Counted from the first letter of the stretch, positions 1-8,619 are shown. The stretch: 64,000 nt of DNA from Umezawaea tangerina (GCF_003002815.1 NZ_PVTF01000005.1:558001-622000); one strand, 5' to 3'. The notes: generated from the sequence alone by a model not told the origin. Numbers and translations: made by a program.

Positions 1-2805
1 CAACTAGTGAAGGTTGGCGTGCCAGATGAGCGTGCGTATGTTTGGGGGCATCTTGCACGTCGTAGCCTGCTAGCACTCCGACGTGTATTAGCGGTCAATC
101 AAGCGCAGCTCACGCCGGGTTGGGCACATAGTCCAAGTTCAGCCCAGCGTCGACTTCTACTCTTGGGCAGTTGGGAAGGTACCAACTCGAATGACCGTGC
201 CATAGTCACCAAGATGGCAGGTCTCGCCTACGACGCCGTGCCAGATTTTGTTACAAGCCTAACGGCTGCCTCGGATATCCCCTTCATGGGACAATTTCGA
301 GAACAATGGCATATCCTTGCACCAGAAGATTCTTGGACTCTCCTAAAAACTCACATCACTCATGACGACTTGAACCTACTGAGAACGACAATCTCGGAGG
401 TATTCGGCACAGAACAAAGGGTGAGCTTTTCAGTAACCTTGCGTAGAGGGCTGGCGCAAACACTGGCGCTGCTCGGTGCAATGGGCGAGGACATTCGCCT
501 ACCAAAAGGTGGCACCGGCAAAAATTTCTGCCGTGCCATAGTTGCCGAATTTTTGGCGTCAGCCAACAACGACCCATCTTATCGACACTGGTCATCTCTT
601 GGCGATGTTCTCCCTCTATTCGCGGAAGCCGCCCCTCAAGAATTCATTGACGCACTGCGACGTGGATTGGAAGGCGACGAACCGCTACATCGATATATGT
701 TTCAAGATGTCGAGCCAGGCGAGTTCGGATTTACTCCATCGTCCACACACAACCATGTCCTGTGGGCATTGCAGACAATCGCATGGTCAGAGGATCACTT
801 TCTCGATGTCATCGAAATTTTGGCTCAATTGGCGGCGATAGACCCTGGAGGCCAATGGTCAACACGACCGAACACGACGCTGCAAGACATGATGAGCTGT
901 TGGCATCCCAGCACAGCTGCATCAGATTCAGCACGCCGTACTGGCTTGCGGCTAATAATGCGAGTTCAGCCGGAAGTGGGTCGACATCTTCTACTTGCCC
1001 TAATACCGACTGGACGCGAGATTCAGTCACCTACAGTTAAGCCTGAGTTCAGGGACTGGACTAGGTCGGTTGTTGTCACGCGCGCCGATATCGTCAGTGG
1101 AGTAGATTATGTCGTCGACATGATCCTCGACGATCTTGGCAGTGACATCAATCGCCATCTGGCCTTGTTGACAAAGTTTGAGGCATTAACGCCGCAACGT
1201 CGAGTATCGTTTGTAGAAAAGCTTGTCGCACTCAATTCAAAAGCGACCAATGACGCCGTTCGTGGTCAGATCGCTGACGCTATCCGCCAAAAAATCGCTC
1301 GTCACAGAGAATATGCCGACACACAATGGGCGCTTCCCGAATCTGAGCTAACATCCCTTGAACAGGCGGGCCAAACACTGGCGCCCACTTCGACTGTTTG
1401 GCGTTCACGATGGCTGTTCGACAGCGACGTGGTCGAATTAGGCGACTTGAGCAGAAGAGATGATTTTGCATCGTATGAGACGGAATTATCTACTCGACGA
1501 GCGGACGCCGTTAGGGCAGTCATCGAATCTGGTGGGGTAGAAGCAATAGCAGAGCTGACCGACCATGTCTCTCGCCCATATTTCGTCGGATATTTCCTTC
1601 TGGAACAGAATAGTGAATTCGACCAAGTCATGATCTCATGGCTACGCGAAGGACAAAACCGGCAGCAGGCCGCGCGCGGGTACCTGCGGGCTCGCCTGCG
1701 GTGCGCAGACGATACCATCTACGACCAGCTACTTTCCTACGCTCAGGATGCTACAGCCAAGGCAGAGATACTTCACGTCCTAGGTGAGCCCGGAAAGGCT
1801 TGGCAGAAACTATCGGAACTAGATGAGGATGTAAAAAGGGAATATTGGGCTGGATTTGTTTATCATGGCCTCGGTGCAGAATTTTCAGAAGTTGCACACG
1901 CCGCAGAAAATCTGCTTGATATCGGCCGCATTGCTGCCGCACTCGACATGATAGCTCTCTACTCTAATAAAGTCACTTCATTAGAGGTCGCGGAAATTGC
2001 AACGAGAGCATGTGAAGCGCTCCTAGCCCAGGAGATCTCCGAACCTGAAATGGAGCGTCTTAGCGCACATGATATTACAAGCATCTTGAGCCTGCTCAAT
2101 CTGCACAAAGAATCACTGGGAACAAGCAGAGTAGCTTATATTGAATGGCAACTTTTTCCGGCGCTTGGCTCCCACCCGCAGGTGTCGATCCTCCATGAAG
2201 CACTCCAAGAAGATCCGGCGTTCTTTGCAGAACTTGTGAGCCGCGTTTATAGGGCTACTGGCGAAGACAGGCCCACCGATGAGGAAGACTCTCCAGAATT
2301 ACAACAGCGACGAATCCTTGCCGAACGCGCTTATGAGGTGCTCAATTCATGGGAGCAGTCCCCTGGAATAGGAGTCGATGGCATCGTAGAGACCGAACTT
2401 CTAAATTCGTGGGTAAACAAAGCTAGAGAATATCTCCGAGAAAGCGGCCGACCGGTGACAGGAGATCTGATGATCGGACGCGCACTGGCCTACGCGCCGC
2501 CTGACAAGGGAGGCCTTTTCCCGCCGCGACCTATTCGCGATCTTCTAGAAGATCTCCGTGCCAAGGATATCGACCGCGGGCTTGAGAACGGAATCGTGAA
2601 CCTGCGAGGTATGACTTGGCGCGACATGACGCATGGAGGCACGCAAGAGTGGGAGCTTGCCGCTGGTTACCGTCGAGATGCCCTCAAAGCTTCTGAATGG
2701 CCGCGAACCAAAAAGATCTTGACTTCCCTCGTCGAGTGGTACGAAGACGAAGCCCGTCGCCAAGACGACGAAGCAGAAAGAGTAAGGCGCGGATTGCCCG
2801 ATTAA
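1..2805 (+). CDS. C-terminal part of a large helical-repeat protein, STAND/defence-like (5' end outside window)
   Basis: The reading frame is open to the first base of the window, so the GTG at 7 is not a convincing start and the gene probably begins upstream. The 930-odd visible residues are alpha-helical, with no P-loop, membrane segment or signal peptide. A stretch around residues 195-350 (WSSLGDVLPLFAEAAPQEF, then GGQWSTRPNTTLQDM, then a repeat ending in ...RHLLLALIP) resembles a conserved region I recall from the C-terminal half of large bacterial STAND-type NTPases, some of them anti-phage. If so, an NTPase and effector domain lie upstream. Codon use is clearly AT-richer than the host genes, which indicates horizontal transfer. 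The gene could be cargo of the adjacent integrative element. The family call is from memory and only moderately sure; the coding call is firm. Confidence 0.6.
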   Translation, partial: QLVKVGVPDERAYVWGHLARRSLLALRRVLAVNQAQLTPGWAHSPSSAQRRLLLLGSWEGTNSNDRAIVTKMAGLAYDAVPDFVTSLTAASDIPFMGQFREQWHILAPEDSWTLLKTHITHDDLNLLRTTISEVFGTEQRVSFSVTLRRGLAQTLALLGAMGEDIRLPKGGTGKNFCRAIVAEFLASANNDPSYRHWSSLGDVLPLFAEAAPQEFIDALRRGLEGDEPLHRYMFQDVEPGEFGFTPSSTHNHVLWALQTIAWSEDHFLDVIEILAQLAAIDPGGQWSTRPNTTLQDMMSCWHPSTAASDSARRTGLRLIMRVQPEVGRHLLLALIPTGREIQSPTVKPEFRDWTRSVVVTRADIVSGVDYVVDMILDDLGSDINRHLALLTKFEALTPQRRVSFVEKLVALNSKATNDAVRGQIADAIRQKIARHREYADTQWALPESELTSLEQAGQTLAPTSTVWRSRWLFDSDVVELGDLSRRDDFASYETELSTRRADAVRAVIESGGVEAIAELTDHVSRPYFVGYFLLEQNSEFDQVMISWLREGQNRQQAARGYLRARLRCADDTIYDQLLSYAQDATAKAEILHVLGEPGKAWQKLSELDEDVKREYWAGFVYHGLGAEFSEVAHAAENLLDIGRIAAALDMIALYSNKVTSLEVAEIATRACEALLAQEISEPEMERLSAHDITSILSLLNLHKESLGTSRVAYIEWQLFPALGSHPQVSILHEALQEDPAFFAELVSRVYRATGEDRPTDEEDSPELQQRRILAERAYEVLNSWEQSPGIGVDGIVETELLNSWVNKAREYLRESGRPVTGDLMIGRALAYAPPDKGGLFPPRPIRDLLEDLRAKDIDRGLENGIVNLRGMTWRDMTHGGTQEWELAAGYRRDALKASEWPRTKKILTSLVEWYEDEARRQDDEAERVRRGLPD

Positions 2806-2885
2806 GAGTCACAGTTCTATGCACTAGATGTCACTCCACGCAGATTTGATTCCAGTCAACCTTTAATACCTCGTGAGCACTGACA

Positions 2886-2925
2886 CGGTCGGTCCAGCGA
2901 AGCAGTACTTCCGCTGGACCGACCG
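2886..2925. terminator. Perfect 14-bp inverted repeat downstream of the STAND-like gene
   Basis: CGGTCGGTCCAGCG at 2886-2899 is the exact reverse complement of 2912-2925, with a 12-base loop. It starts 81 bases after the stop at 2805. There is no T-tract, which is common for actinobacterial terminators. A protein-binding or replication-related dyad cannot be excluded. Confidence 0.5.
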
Positions 2926-3479
2926 CGTGAAGTTGTCCCAAAAAGAAACTTATTATTTTCAAGATGTGGGACATAAAGCCACAGCAAGGTTAACTATCGA
3001 GAGCAGGCTGAAATTTCGCTCTGTCGTTCGATTGCCCTACACGGTTTTTGGCGTCGAACTTCAATGACAAGTTATCCTATTTTGCTCCATTTTCAGTTCG
3101 ACCAGTGCGGCCACTACATCAACCACGACACCCATGTACGCCAAGTCAACACCGAGCTTTAGGTCGACGTCCTACGCCGTAGTCCGGATCACGTGATCAA
3201 CGATCAGCTCATCGACTATCACCGCGGAACCTGCACCACGACGCATCTCATACCCGTCCCGCTATCCCGAGGAGCAGCTGCGACAGGACAGGCGTGAGCA
3301 AAAGACCTAAGGTGCGCTGAGCTGCGGTTATGAACCTCGGGACAGGCGGGACGGGGAGCGCGCAGGTGTCCTGCTCAGGCTACGACGAGTTCGACAAAGC
3401 CAGGTGCACAGCCTGGCGGAGGGACGGGACGCAATCCGACGGACTTACTTGTCGCAGGCGACGTTCTCCGCATGAGCAG
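2926..3479. other. Gene-poor stretch with a possible decayed reading frame
   Basis: No convincing gene lies here. One forward frame, 3082-3297 (TTG start), is open except for a single TAG at 3160-3162. It reads like protein on both sides of that stop (for example FDQCGHYINHDTHVRQVNTEL before it and DVLRRSPDHVINDQLIDYH after it). It may be a remnant of a degraded gene. I do not recognise it and no ribosome-binding site is obvious. Confidence 0.3.
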
Positions 3480-4412
3480 TCATCGAACTGGCTCGTCCTC
3501 GCCGCTGGAACGTTCATAGGCATCGGCGCGTGCCTCGAGCAGTTGACGCGATTGATCCACATCCAGGGCCATCGAGTCCAACACATCCAGCTTCCGGTGG
3601 TAGAACTCGATGGCGTCATCGGTTTCCAGGAACGTGGTGGACATGTCAGCGTCCGTATACGCCAGCGAGGTCGCATCCTCGAAGGTCAACAGTGTCACCG
3701 GACGGAATAACGCGGCATGTCCCCCAGCACTACGCAGGATGACCCGAAGTCTCACTTGCGACCAGTCACTCAGGAAGGTCAGCCACATCATCTGGTCGTG
3801 CATGGTGTCAATGCTTCCAACTTTGAGGTCGAGCGCATTTTCATGAATATAAAATACCGAAGATGGAAAATTCTCGCGACACACACGAGCAGAGCGATCG
3901 ACCCGGCTTTTCACCATTTTGATGTTTGCTTCTTTTGAGCCAGAACCTGTAGACAGCAACGCTAACGCGTATGCCTCAGCCTGCGCGAGCGCCGGAATAG
4001 ACACTGGGTCATAACTGGTAATTTTGGTTGCTATGCGCTCATGAATTTCCAGCGACAGCAGTGTATCCGGGAACCCTACCTGGTGCGATCGCGTGAAATA
4101 TCCGAGGCGCTGTTCGTGCACCAGATGTATGATTCGGTCGCGGTCTACCTTGTCGGCACCACACTTGCCCAGCAACGTGCCGATGTCCCAGTCAGTTGTA
4201 GCACGCCAACCCTTCTCCAACTTACTCAGCTTGGCTACAGACCAGCCCAACTCTCCGGCAACATGAACAGTTTTCAGTCCTGCGCGCTGGCGAACCCTTC
4301 GCAGCTCTGCTCCGATCTCACGGCTCTGAGCAGTGCTTGTACGTACAGCTGCGACATCAGCAGGGCCACTACCGTAACTCGCACTGACCTCGCTTTGCTC
4401 TCGTGCCATCAC
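3480..4412 (-). CDS. XRE-family regulator with DUF5753-type C-terminal domain
   Basis: This is a 310-aa DNA-binding regulator of a family greatly expanded in actinomycetes. The helix-turn-helix is at about residues 32-75 (IGAELRRVRQRAGLK, then GWSVAKLSKLEKG). The remaining ~200 residues match the DUF5753 region, including the LLSLEIHERIATKITSYDP and PVTLLTFEDATSLAYTDAD segments. The start is GTG at 4412, whose GTGA overlaps the stop of the small gene upstream, so it is probably translated by coupling. Such regulators are usually followed by a short DUF397 gene; none is present here. Base composition is less GC-rich than the host, consistent with mobile or accessory DNA. Its target is unknown. 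Confidence 0.85.
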   Translation of the reverse strand: MMAREQSEVSASYGSGPADVAAVRTSTAQSREIGAELRRVRQRAGLKTVHVAGELGWSVAKLSKLEKGWRATTDWDIGTLLGKCGADKVDRDRIIHLVHEQRLGYFTRSHQVGFPDTLLSLEIHERIATKITSYDPVSIPALAQAEAYALALLSTGSGSKEANIKMVKSRVDRSARVCRENFPSSVFYIHENALDLKVGSIDTMHDQMMWLTFLSDWSQVRLRVILRSAGGHAALFRPVTLLTFEDATSLAYTDADMSTTFLETDDAIEFYHRKLDVLDSMALDVDQSRQLLEARADAYERSSGEDEPVR

Positions 4413-4573
4413 GACTCAGATTTCTCTGACGAGTGCGGAATTTCTTCGCCTACATTTTCAAGCTGCCGCCTTCTGCGCAAATCGAGCAGCTCGTCACGCT
4501 CCTCATTGGAACGCGACAACCACTCTTTTGCAATATCTTCCGGGCTAACCACTAATCTATCCGATCGTCGCAA
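4409..4573 (-). CDS. Small charged protein coupled to the XRE regulator
   Basis: A 54-codon frame (TTG at 4573; a GTG eight codons further in is an alternative start) ends in TGA overlapping the GTG start of the regulator by four bases. That junction is the main evidence that it is real. The product is hydrophilic and rich in Glu and Arg (EWLSRSNEERDELLDLRRRR), likely one helix and a disordered tail. It is in the same frame as the small membrane gene just upstream and separated from it only by one TAG, so the two may once have been a single 95-residue protein. The start is uncertain because no good ribosome-binding site precedes it. Confidence 0.5.
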   Translation of the reverse strand: MRRSDRLVVSPEDIAKEWLSRSNEERDELLDLRRRRQLENVGEEIPHSSEKSES

Positions 4574-4594
4574 GTGAGCACTGCGGGAAACCCT

Positions 4595-4717
4595 CTATCG
4601 ATGACGCTTAACCAGCCTCCGAAACTCAAGGCGCTTCCACCAGTCAAGGATGTCGCCAATTACCCAAATCCAAATCAACACACAAGACACGCTTGCAATA
4701 ACGATCAGAGCTGTCAC
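4595..4717 (-). CDS. 40-aa single-pass membrane protein
   Basis: A GTG start at 4717 is preceded by GGGGAG nine bases upstream. The product begins with a hydrophobic helix (TALIVIASVSCVLIWIWVIGDIL) followed by a basic, aromatic tail (DWWKRLEFRRLVKRHR), the usual pattern for a protein anchored with its C-terminus in the cytoplasm. It stops with TAG at 4597-4595, and the frame then continues into the next small gene. It heads a likely three-gene unit with the XRE regulator. The function is unknown. The clear membrane segment, tail and ribosome-binding site make it credible despite its size. Confidence 0.55.
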   Translation of the reverse strand: MTALIVIASVSCVLIWIWVIGDILDWWKRLEFRRLVKRHR

Positions 4718-5005
4718 AACAGAGAACTCCCCACCACCGCGGCGATTCGCACTCTTCCGCAGTACGCAATCGATCGGCCTGAATGCGCACCACTGGTACT
4801 AGCAGGCGCGCCGACACTGGACGGGTGTCCGTAACGACGGCGATCCGAGGCCCCCATCTCCCTAGAGCTTTTCGAGTGCTCAGCGAAACCCGAAGAGACG
4901 AGCCGTCAACATCGAGCGACTGGCGCGGCCGTTCTTCGCTGGTTCGTGGCAAACTGAAATCAGGCTCTCATCAGCGCTTGATCAGCGGAACGACCTGGAG
5001 GCGAC

Positions 5006-6625
5006 ATGCGACGACCTGTGGTGGAGGCGGGACGGTCGGAGCGGGCGTTTCGCACTGTGCTTGAGCAGAAGATCTGGGAGCGGAGGCAGACCTTTGAGGA
5101 GTTTGCCGAGTTCGCGGAGGTGTTTGCTCGTGAGCACAGGGAGCCTGGAAGCGTTGGGGTACGCCATCTTCAGCGGCTGGCGGCTGGGCGAAAGCCATCG
5201 GGGGAGCCTTTGAGTCCGGTGCGGCCCTCGACTGCTCGGCTGTTGGAGAGGATCTTCGGGGTCGGTATCGATGTGTTGCTGGGTTCTGTGCGAGAGCCCA
5301 TCGAGGTGCCCGAGATTGTTGGTGGTGGGTCGTCTGCGCGGGCCGATGGTGATCTTGTCGACGCGTTGGCGTGGCTTGATCGGCGTGCTGGGTGGGTGCC
5401 CGGCACTGGTCGAGGCAAGGTGGGCGCGCGGGCTGGGGATCTTGGCGTTGGAGGATTGCTTGATCGGAACGCCCTGCGGAGCAGGGTTGGGCGGGCTCAG
5501 ATGGCCAGTGCGTTGGCGGACTACTACGGGCCGATCAGGGCGGGGTACGGGATGTACCGGGCTCGCTGTGGGGGCCAGGCGGTCGTGACGAGTGTTGTCA
5601 CACGGGTTGAGTGGCTTGATCTAGCCTGCGCGTTGACGGCCGATCGGGACAGCGTGAAGTTCGTTGCCGAGGAGTTCGTTCCTGGGGCCGCTCTCGGCCG
5701 TGTGGGAGCAGATGGCGCGGTGGACCGTCTCGCGGAATCGGTGGCGCTCGGCGTCCGGATCGCCAACTTGCCGCTCTACCGGCTCTTGGGCGTTGAGATC
5801 GGTGATGCGCTCAGTGGGACCGTTGGGCAGGTTCCGTTCATGGAGTACGCGTTGACGATGGACCTGCTCGAAGGCGAACTCCTGGACGCCGTGGCGGCTG
5901 GTCGGAGCGCTCTGCCTCTCCGAGACCTGTACTTGCCTAGCGCTGAGAGCGTGCTCGATCTGCCAAAGCGGGTGTGCGCAGGTGGTGTGCTTGCGCTCTG
6001 CGCTATCGCTCGACCGGGTGATCCGTTCCGGGGTGGGCCGGACTACGCGCTCCTGGTTCAGGTGCGGTCTGGGAGCGTGTTGAACGCGAGTGGGCGGTTG
6101 GCGGTGATCCCGAAGGCGTTTCATCAGCCGATGAGTGATGTTCGAGCTGATGCGCGGGTGGGTGCGACATTGCTGCGGGAGCTTGAAGAGGAGTTGTTCG
6201 GGCGTAGCGACGTCGACATGACCATTGGTGACGTGAGGGCCGCGGTGCCGATGCATCCTGGGCGGGCCTCCGAGCCGATGAAGTGGCTGACGGCGGAGGC
6301 CGGGCGGCTGCGAGTGGAGTGCACGGGGTTCGGGTTGAACCTGGTTAGCGGGAATTACGAGTTCGCTGGCCTCGTGGTGATCGAGGATGAGGAGTTCTGG
6401 CGGCGGTTCGGTGGGCAGGTTGAGGCGAACTGGGAGGCCTCTGGGCTGCGGCTGTACTCCAGTCTTGATGGCGAACTGGTGGAGGAACTGGTGGAGGAAC
6501 TGGTTGGGCAGGAGGCCTGGAGCAACGAAGGGCTGTTCGCGTTGCTCCAGGGGCTCCGGCGGTTGCGGGAGATCGGCGGTGGGCGGGTGGAGTTGCCTGC
6601 CGTCGAGGTGGAGGTTGGTGGGTGA
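5006..6625 (+). CDS. HTH/Nudix-like regulatory protein, paralogue A
   Basis: This is a 539-aa protein with an N-terminal HTH-like region (about residues 10-95), a central region (residues 110-330, including LVDALAWLDRRAGWVPGTGRG and YALTMDLLEGELLDAV), and a C-terminal Nudix-like fold. The Nudix box survives only in part: RELEEEL near residue 395 fits the RExxEE core, but the upstream Gly and Glu of the classical box are not at the right spacing. The fold may therefore bind a ligand rather than hydrolyse it. The ATG at 5006 has GGAGG six bases upstream. It is a clear paralogue of the reverse-strand protein at 6973-8544, and the two converge on a cupin gene. Nudix-containing proteins such as Pif of pSAM2 act in immunity to redundant transfer in actinomycete elements, so a similar role is possible but inferred. 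Confidence 0.7.
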   Translation: MRRPVVEAGRSERAFRTVLEQKIWERRQTFEEFAEFAEVFAREHREPGSVGVRHLQRLAAGRKPSGEPLSPVRPSTARLLERIFGVGIDVLLGSVREPIEVPEIVGGGSSARADGDLVDALAWLDRRAGWVPGTGRGKVGARAGDLGVGGLLDRNALRSRVGRAQMASALADYYGPIRAGYGMYRARCGGQAVVTSVVTRVEWLDLACALTADRDSVKFVAEEFVPGAALGRVGADGAVDRLAESVALGVRIANLPLYRLLGVEIGDALSGTVGQVPFMEYALTMDLLEGELLDAVAAGRSALPLRDLYLPSAESVLDLPKRVCAGGVLALCAIARPGDPFRGGPDYALLVQVRSGSVLNASGRLAVIPKAFHQPMSDVRADARVGATLLRELEEELFGRSDVDMTIGDVRAAVPMHPGRASEPMKWLTAEAGRLRVECTGFGLNLVSGNYEFAGLVVIEDEEFWRRFGGQVEANWEASGLRLYSSLDGELVEELVEELVGQEAWSNEGLFALLQGLRRLREIGGGRVELPAVEVEVGG

Positions 6626-6976
6626 TCAGGTCTGGGAGGGCCAGCGGACGGTGATGACTACCGAGTCCTCGTTGGCTTCCCAGGTGTGGTCGATGCCTGG
6701 CCCCCACATGATGTAGTCGCCCTGGCGGGTCATGGTGGAGCTGCCCTCGGTGAGGTCTACGCGGAAGTTGCCCTGTACCAACAGAACCAGGGTGGTTCGC
6801 TGGTCGTCGGAGGTCCATTCCGGACGCTTGTCCCCCGCTGGGTGGGTGCCCCACTTCACCTCTACGTCCTTGGAGGAACGCACGCCCTCGGACGGGTCGA
6901 TGAAGTGTCCGATGAGCCAGCCGCGGGTGTCTGCCGACGCTTCCGCGGCGTTGCCGTGGCTCCAGTTGGCGGTCAA
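6626..6976 (-). CDS. Small cupin-like protein
   Basis: The product is a 116-aa single-domain protein with beta-strand-rich cupin features: RTTLVLLVQGNFRVDL, then GDYIMWGPGIDHTWEA, which resembles the second cupin motif with its glycine and histidine. I chose TTG at 6976 because TTGA overlaps the TGA of the upstream HTH/Nudix gene by four bases; a longer frame to 7078 is open but runs inside that gene. The stop codon abuts that of the convergent gene directly (TGATCA at 6623-6628), so there is no room for a terminator between them. It probably binds a small molecule or works with its HTH/Nudix neighbour. No enzyme activity can be assigned. Confidence 0.7.
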   Translation of the reverse strand: MTANWSHGNAAEASADTRGWLIGHFIDPSEGVRSSKDVEVKWGTHPAGDKRPEWTSDDQRTTLVLLVQGNFRVDLTEGSSTMTRQGDYIMWGPGIDHTWEANEDSVVITVRWPSQT

Positions 6977-8544
6977 CGAATCTCCCAATCGATCGTAGGC
7001 AGGTCCACTCGGCTCCCGCCGATCTGCTTGAGGCGGCGGAGACCTTGCAGGAGGGCGAACAGACCTTCGTTGCTCCACGCTACGTCGCGCACCAAGTCGG
7101 CTAGCGACTCGGTGTCCAGGCTGGAGTACTGGCGCAGGTTCGAGGCTTCCCAGTTCGTTTTCACCTGTCCGCCGAATTGCGGCCAGAAGTCCTCATCTTC
7201 GATGACGATGAGGCTCGCGAACTCGAAGTTGCCGCTGACCAGGTTGAGGCCGAAACCCGTGCACTCCATGCGGAGGCGGTCGGGCTGCTCGGTGAGCCAG
7301 CGCATCGGGGCGGACAACAGGCTCGGGTGCATGGGGTCGGCGTGGCGCTGGTCGTTCACGGTGTTGTCGATGTCGTGGCGGCCGAACAGCTCCTCTTCCG
7401 TCTCGCGGCGGAGGGTCGCGCCTACCTGCGCGTCGGCTCGATAGTCGGTCAGCGGCTGGTGGAAGCCCTTGGGGATGACGGCCAGGCGGCGCGCGGCGTT
7501 GATGACGTGGCCGGAACGCTCCTGGACCAGGAGCAGGTAGTCCGGACCGCCGCGGAACGAGTTGGCTGGGCGGGCGATTGCCGTGAGGGCGAGGGTGCCA
7601 CCTGCGCACAGCCGGTCGTTGACGTCGAGGACGGTGGGCAGGGTCGGCATGTAGTGGTCGCGGACTGGCAGTGAGCCTGGGCGCGGGGTGGTGCCGTTGC
7701 CGAGCGCGTCGATCAGTTCGCCTTCGAGCAGGTCCATCGTGACCGCGTAGCCAGCGAATGTCGTCAGGCCGACCGCGCCGCCGATGGTGTGCTTGCCAAC
7801 GGCGATGTCGAGGAGTCGGTAGAGCGGCATGTTCACGAAGCGGATGCCGATGGCGAGCATTTCGGCCAGGCGTTGAGCGGCTAGGCCTGCGGTCGTCTCG
7901 TCCAACGGAATGTCACTGTCTGGGGTGGTGCCGGTGAGGCGGAGGCGGTCGTTGGTGGCTACCAACGGGCAGTCGAGGTCGAGCCAATCGGGGTGAGTGA
8001 GCACGCTCGTGACGGCTTCGGCCTCGGTGCCGAATCGGGCCGTGTAGGTGCCGTGGCCGTCTGTGGCGGTGCCGTAGTAGTCGGTGAGGGCTTGTGCGAC
8101 GTGCCGTTGGTCGACGCGTCCGCGGCGGACGCCTCGATCGTGGAGAGCGTTGACATTCAGGTGGGCGAGTCGCGTTGCCACGTTGCGCCTAGCCGTTCCC
8201 GGCTCCCACCCCGCGTGGTGGTCGAGCCAGTCGAGGGCGGCGACCATGTTGGGGTCTGCGCTGAGCCGCACCTCTGCGTCTTCCGCCGCGCCATCGGGGA
8301 GATTTACCGGTGCCTCGTTGATGAGGGTGGCGAACCGGGTCTTCACGTCTACGGGTGCCCGGTCGTGAGCTGTGTCGAGGAGTTGTTGCATCTCGGATTT
8401 TGGCCGTAGGTCCGGCTTCTGGTGCCAGGCAGCGACGGTTCGGGCGCTGACGCCCAGGAGCTCGGCGAACGCCTCGTGGCTGAGCCGTAGTGCGGCCTGT
8501 AAAGCGGATGCGGTTTGGCCGGTCCAGCCGTTCGCGAGGCTCAT
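6973..8544 (-). CDS. HTH/Nudix-like regulatory protein, paralogue B
   Basis: This 523-aa protein has the same layout as the 5006-6625 gene product. The N-terminal HTH is more clearly XRE-like (LSHEAFAELLGVSARTVAAW, about residues 21-42). The central region shares MAALDWLDHHAGWEPGTAR-type and YAVTMDLLEGEL segments. The C-terminal Nudix-like part shares RLAVIPKGFHQPLTDYRAD, RETEEELFGR and the near-identical CTGFGLNLVSGNFEFA. The two N-terminal regions are far more diverged than the C-terminal halves, which suggests the same ligand but different DNA targets. Two operator-like palindromes lie just upstream (8570-8619). Its stop overlaps the start of the cupin gene, so the two are co-translated. 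Confidence 0.75.
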   Translation of the reverse strand: MSLANGWTGQTASALQAALRLSHEAFAELLGVSARTVAAWHQKPDLRPKSEMQQLLDTAHDRAPVDVKTRFATLINEAPVNLPDGAAEDAEVRLSADPNMVAALDWLDHHAGWEPGTARRNVATRLAHLNVNALHDRGVRRGRVDQRHVAQALTDYYGTATDGHGTYTARFGTEAEAVTSVLTHPDWLDLDCPLVATNDRLRLTGTTPDSDIPLDETTAGLAAQRLAEMLAIGIRFVNMPLYRLLDIAVGKHTIGGAVGLTTFAGYAVTMDLLEGELIDALGNGTTPRPGSLPVRDHYMPTLPTVLDVNDRLCAGGTLALTAIARPANSFRGGPDYLLLVQERSGHVINAARRLAVIPKGFHQPLTDYRADAQVGATLRRETEEELFGRHDIDNTVNDQRHADPMHPSLLSAPMRWLTEQPDRLRMECTGFGLNLVSGNFEFASLIVIEDEDFWPQFGGQVKTNWEASNLRQYSSLDTESLADLVRDVAWSNEGLFALLQGLRRLKQIGGSRVDLPTIDWEIR

Positions 8545-8569
8545 TGGTCGCTACTCCCCCAAGCGCGAT

Positions 8570-8619
8570 GTGCAGTGAACCTGCACTGTTTGTGCGGTGA
8601 ATGTGCAGTAGACCTGCAT
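8570..8619. promoter_or_regulatory. Pair of GTGCAG-5-CTGCAC operator-like palindromes, 33 bp apart
   Basis: GTGCAG TGAAC CTGCAC (8570-8586) and GTGCAG TAGAC CTGCAT (8603-8619) have the same half-sites and the same 5-base spacer. Their centres are 33 bp apart, about three helical turns, so proteins would bind on the same face. They sit 26-75 bases upstream of the HTH/Nudix gene start at 8544, where an autoregulated promoter would be. Confidence 0.65.

Noticed and set aside
366-375. GACTTGAACC matches part of the tRNA-Leu 3' end and might mark a left attachment site
   Set aside because: Only 10 bases match, inside a coding frame, with no extended similarity; chance is the simpler explanation.
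2873-3067. 64-codon forward frame (GTG start) downstream of the STAND-like gene
   Set aside because: It runs through the 14-bp dyad, has no ribosome-binding site and its composition does not look like a protein.
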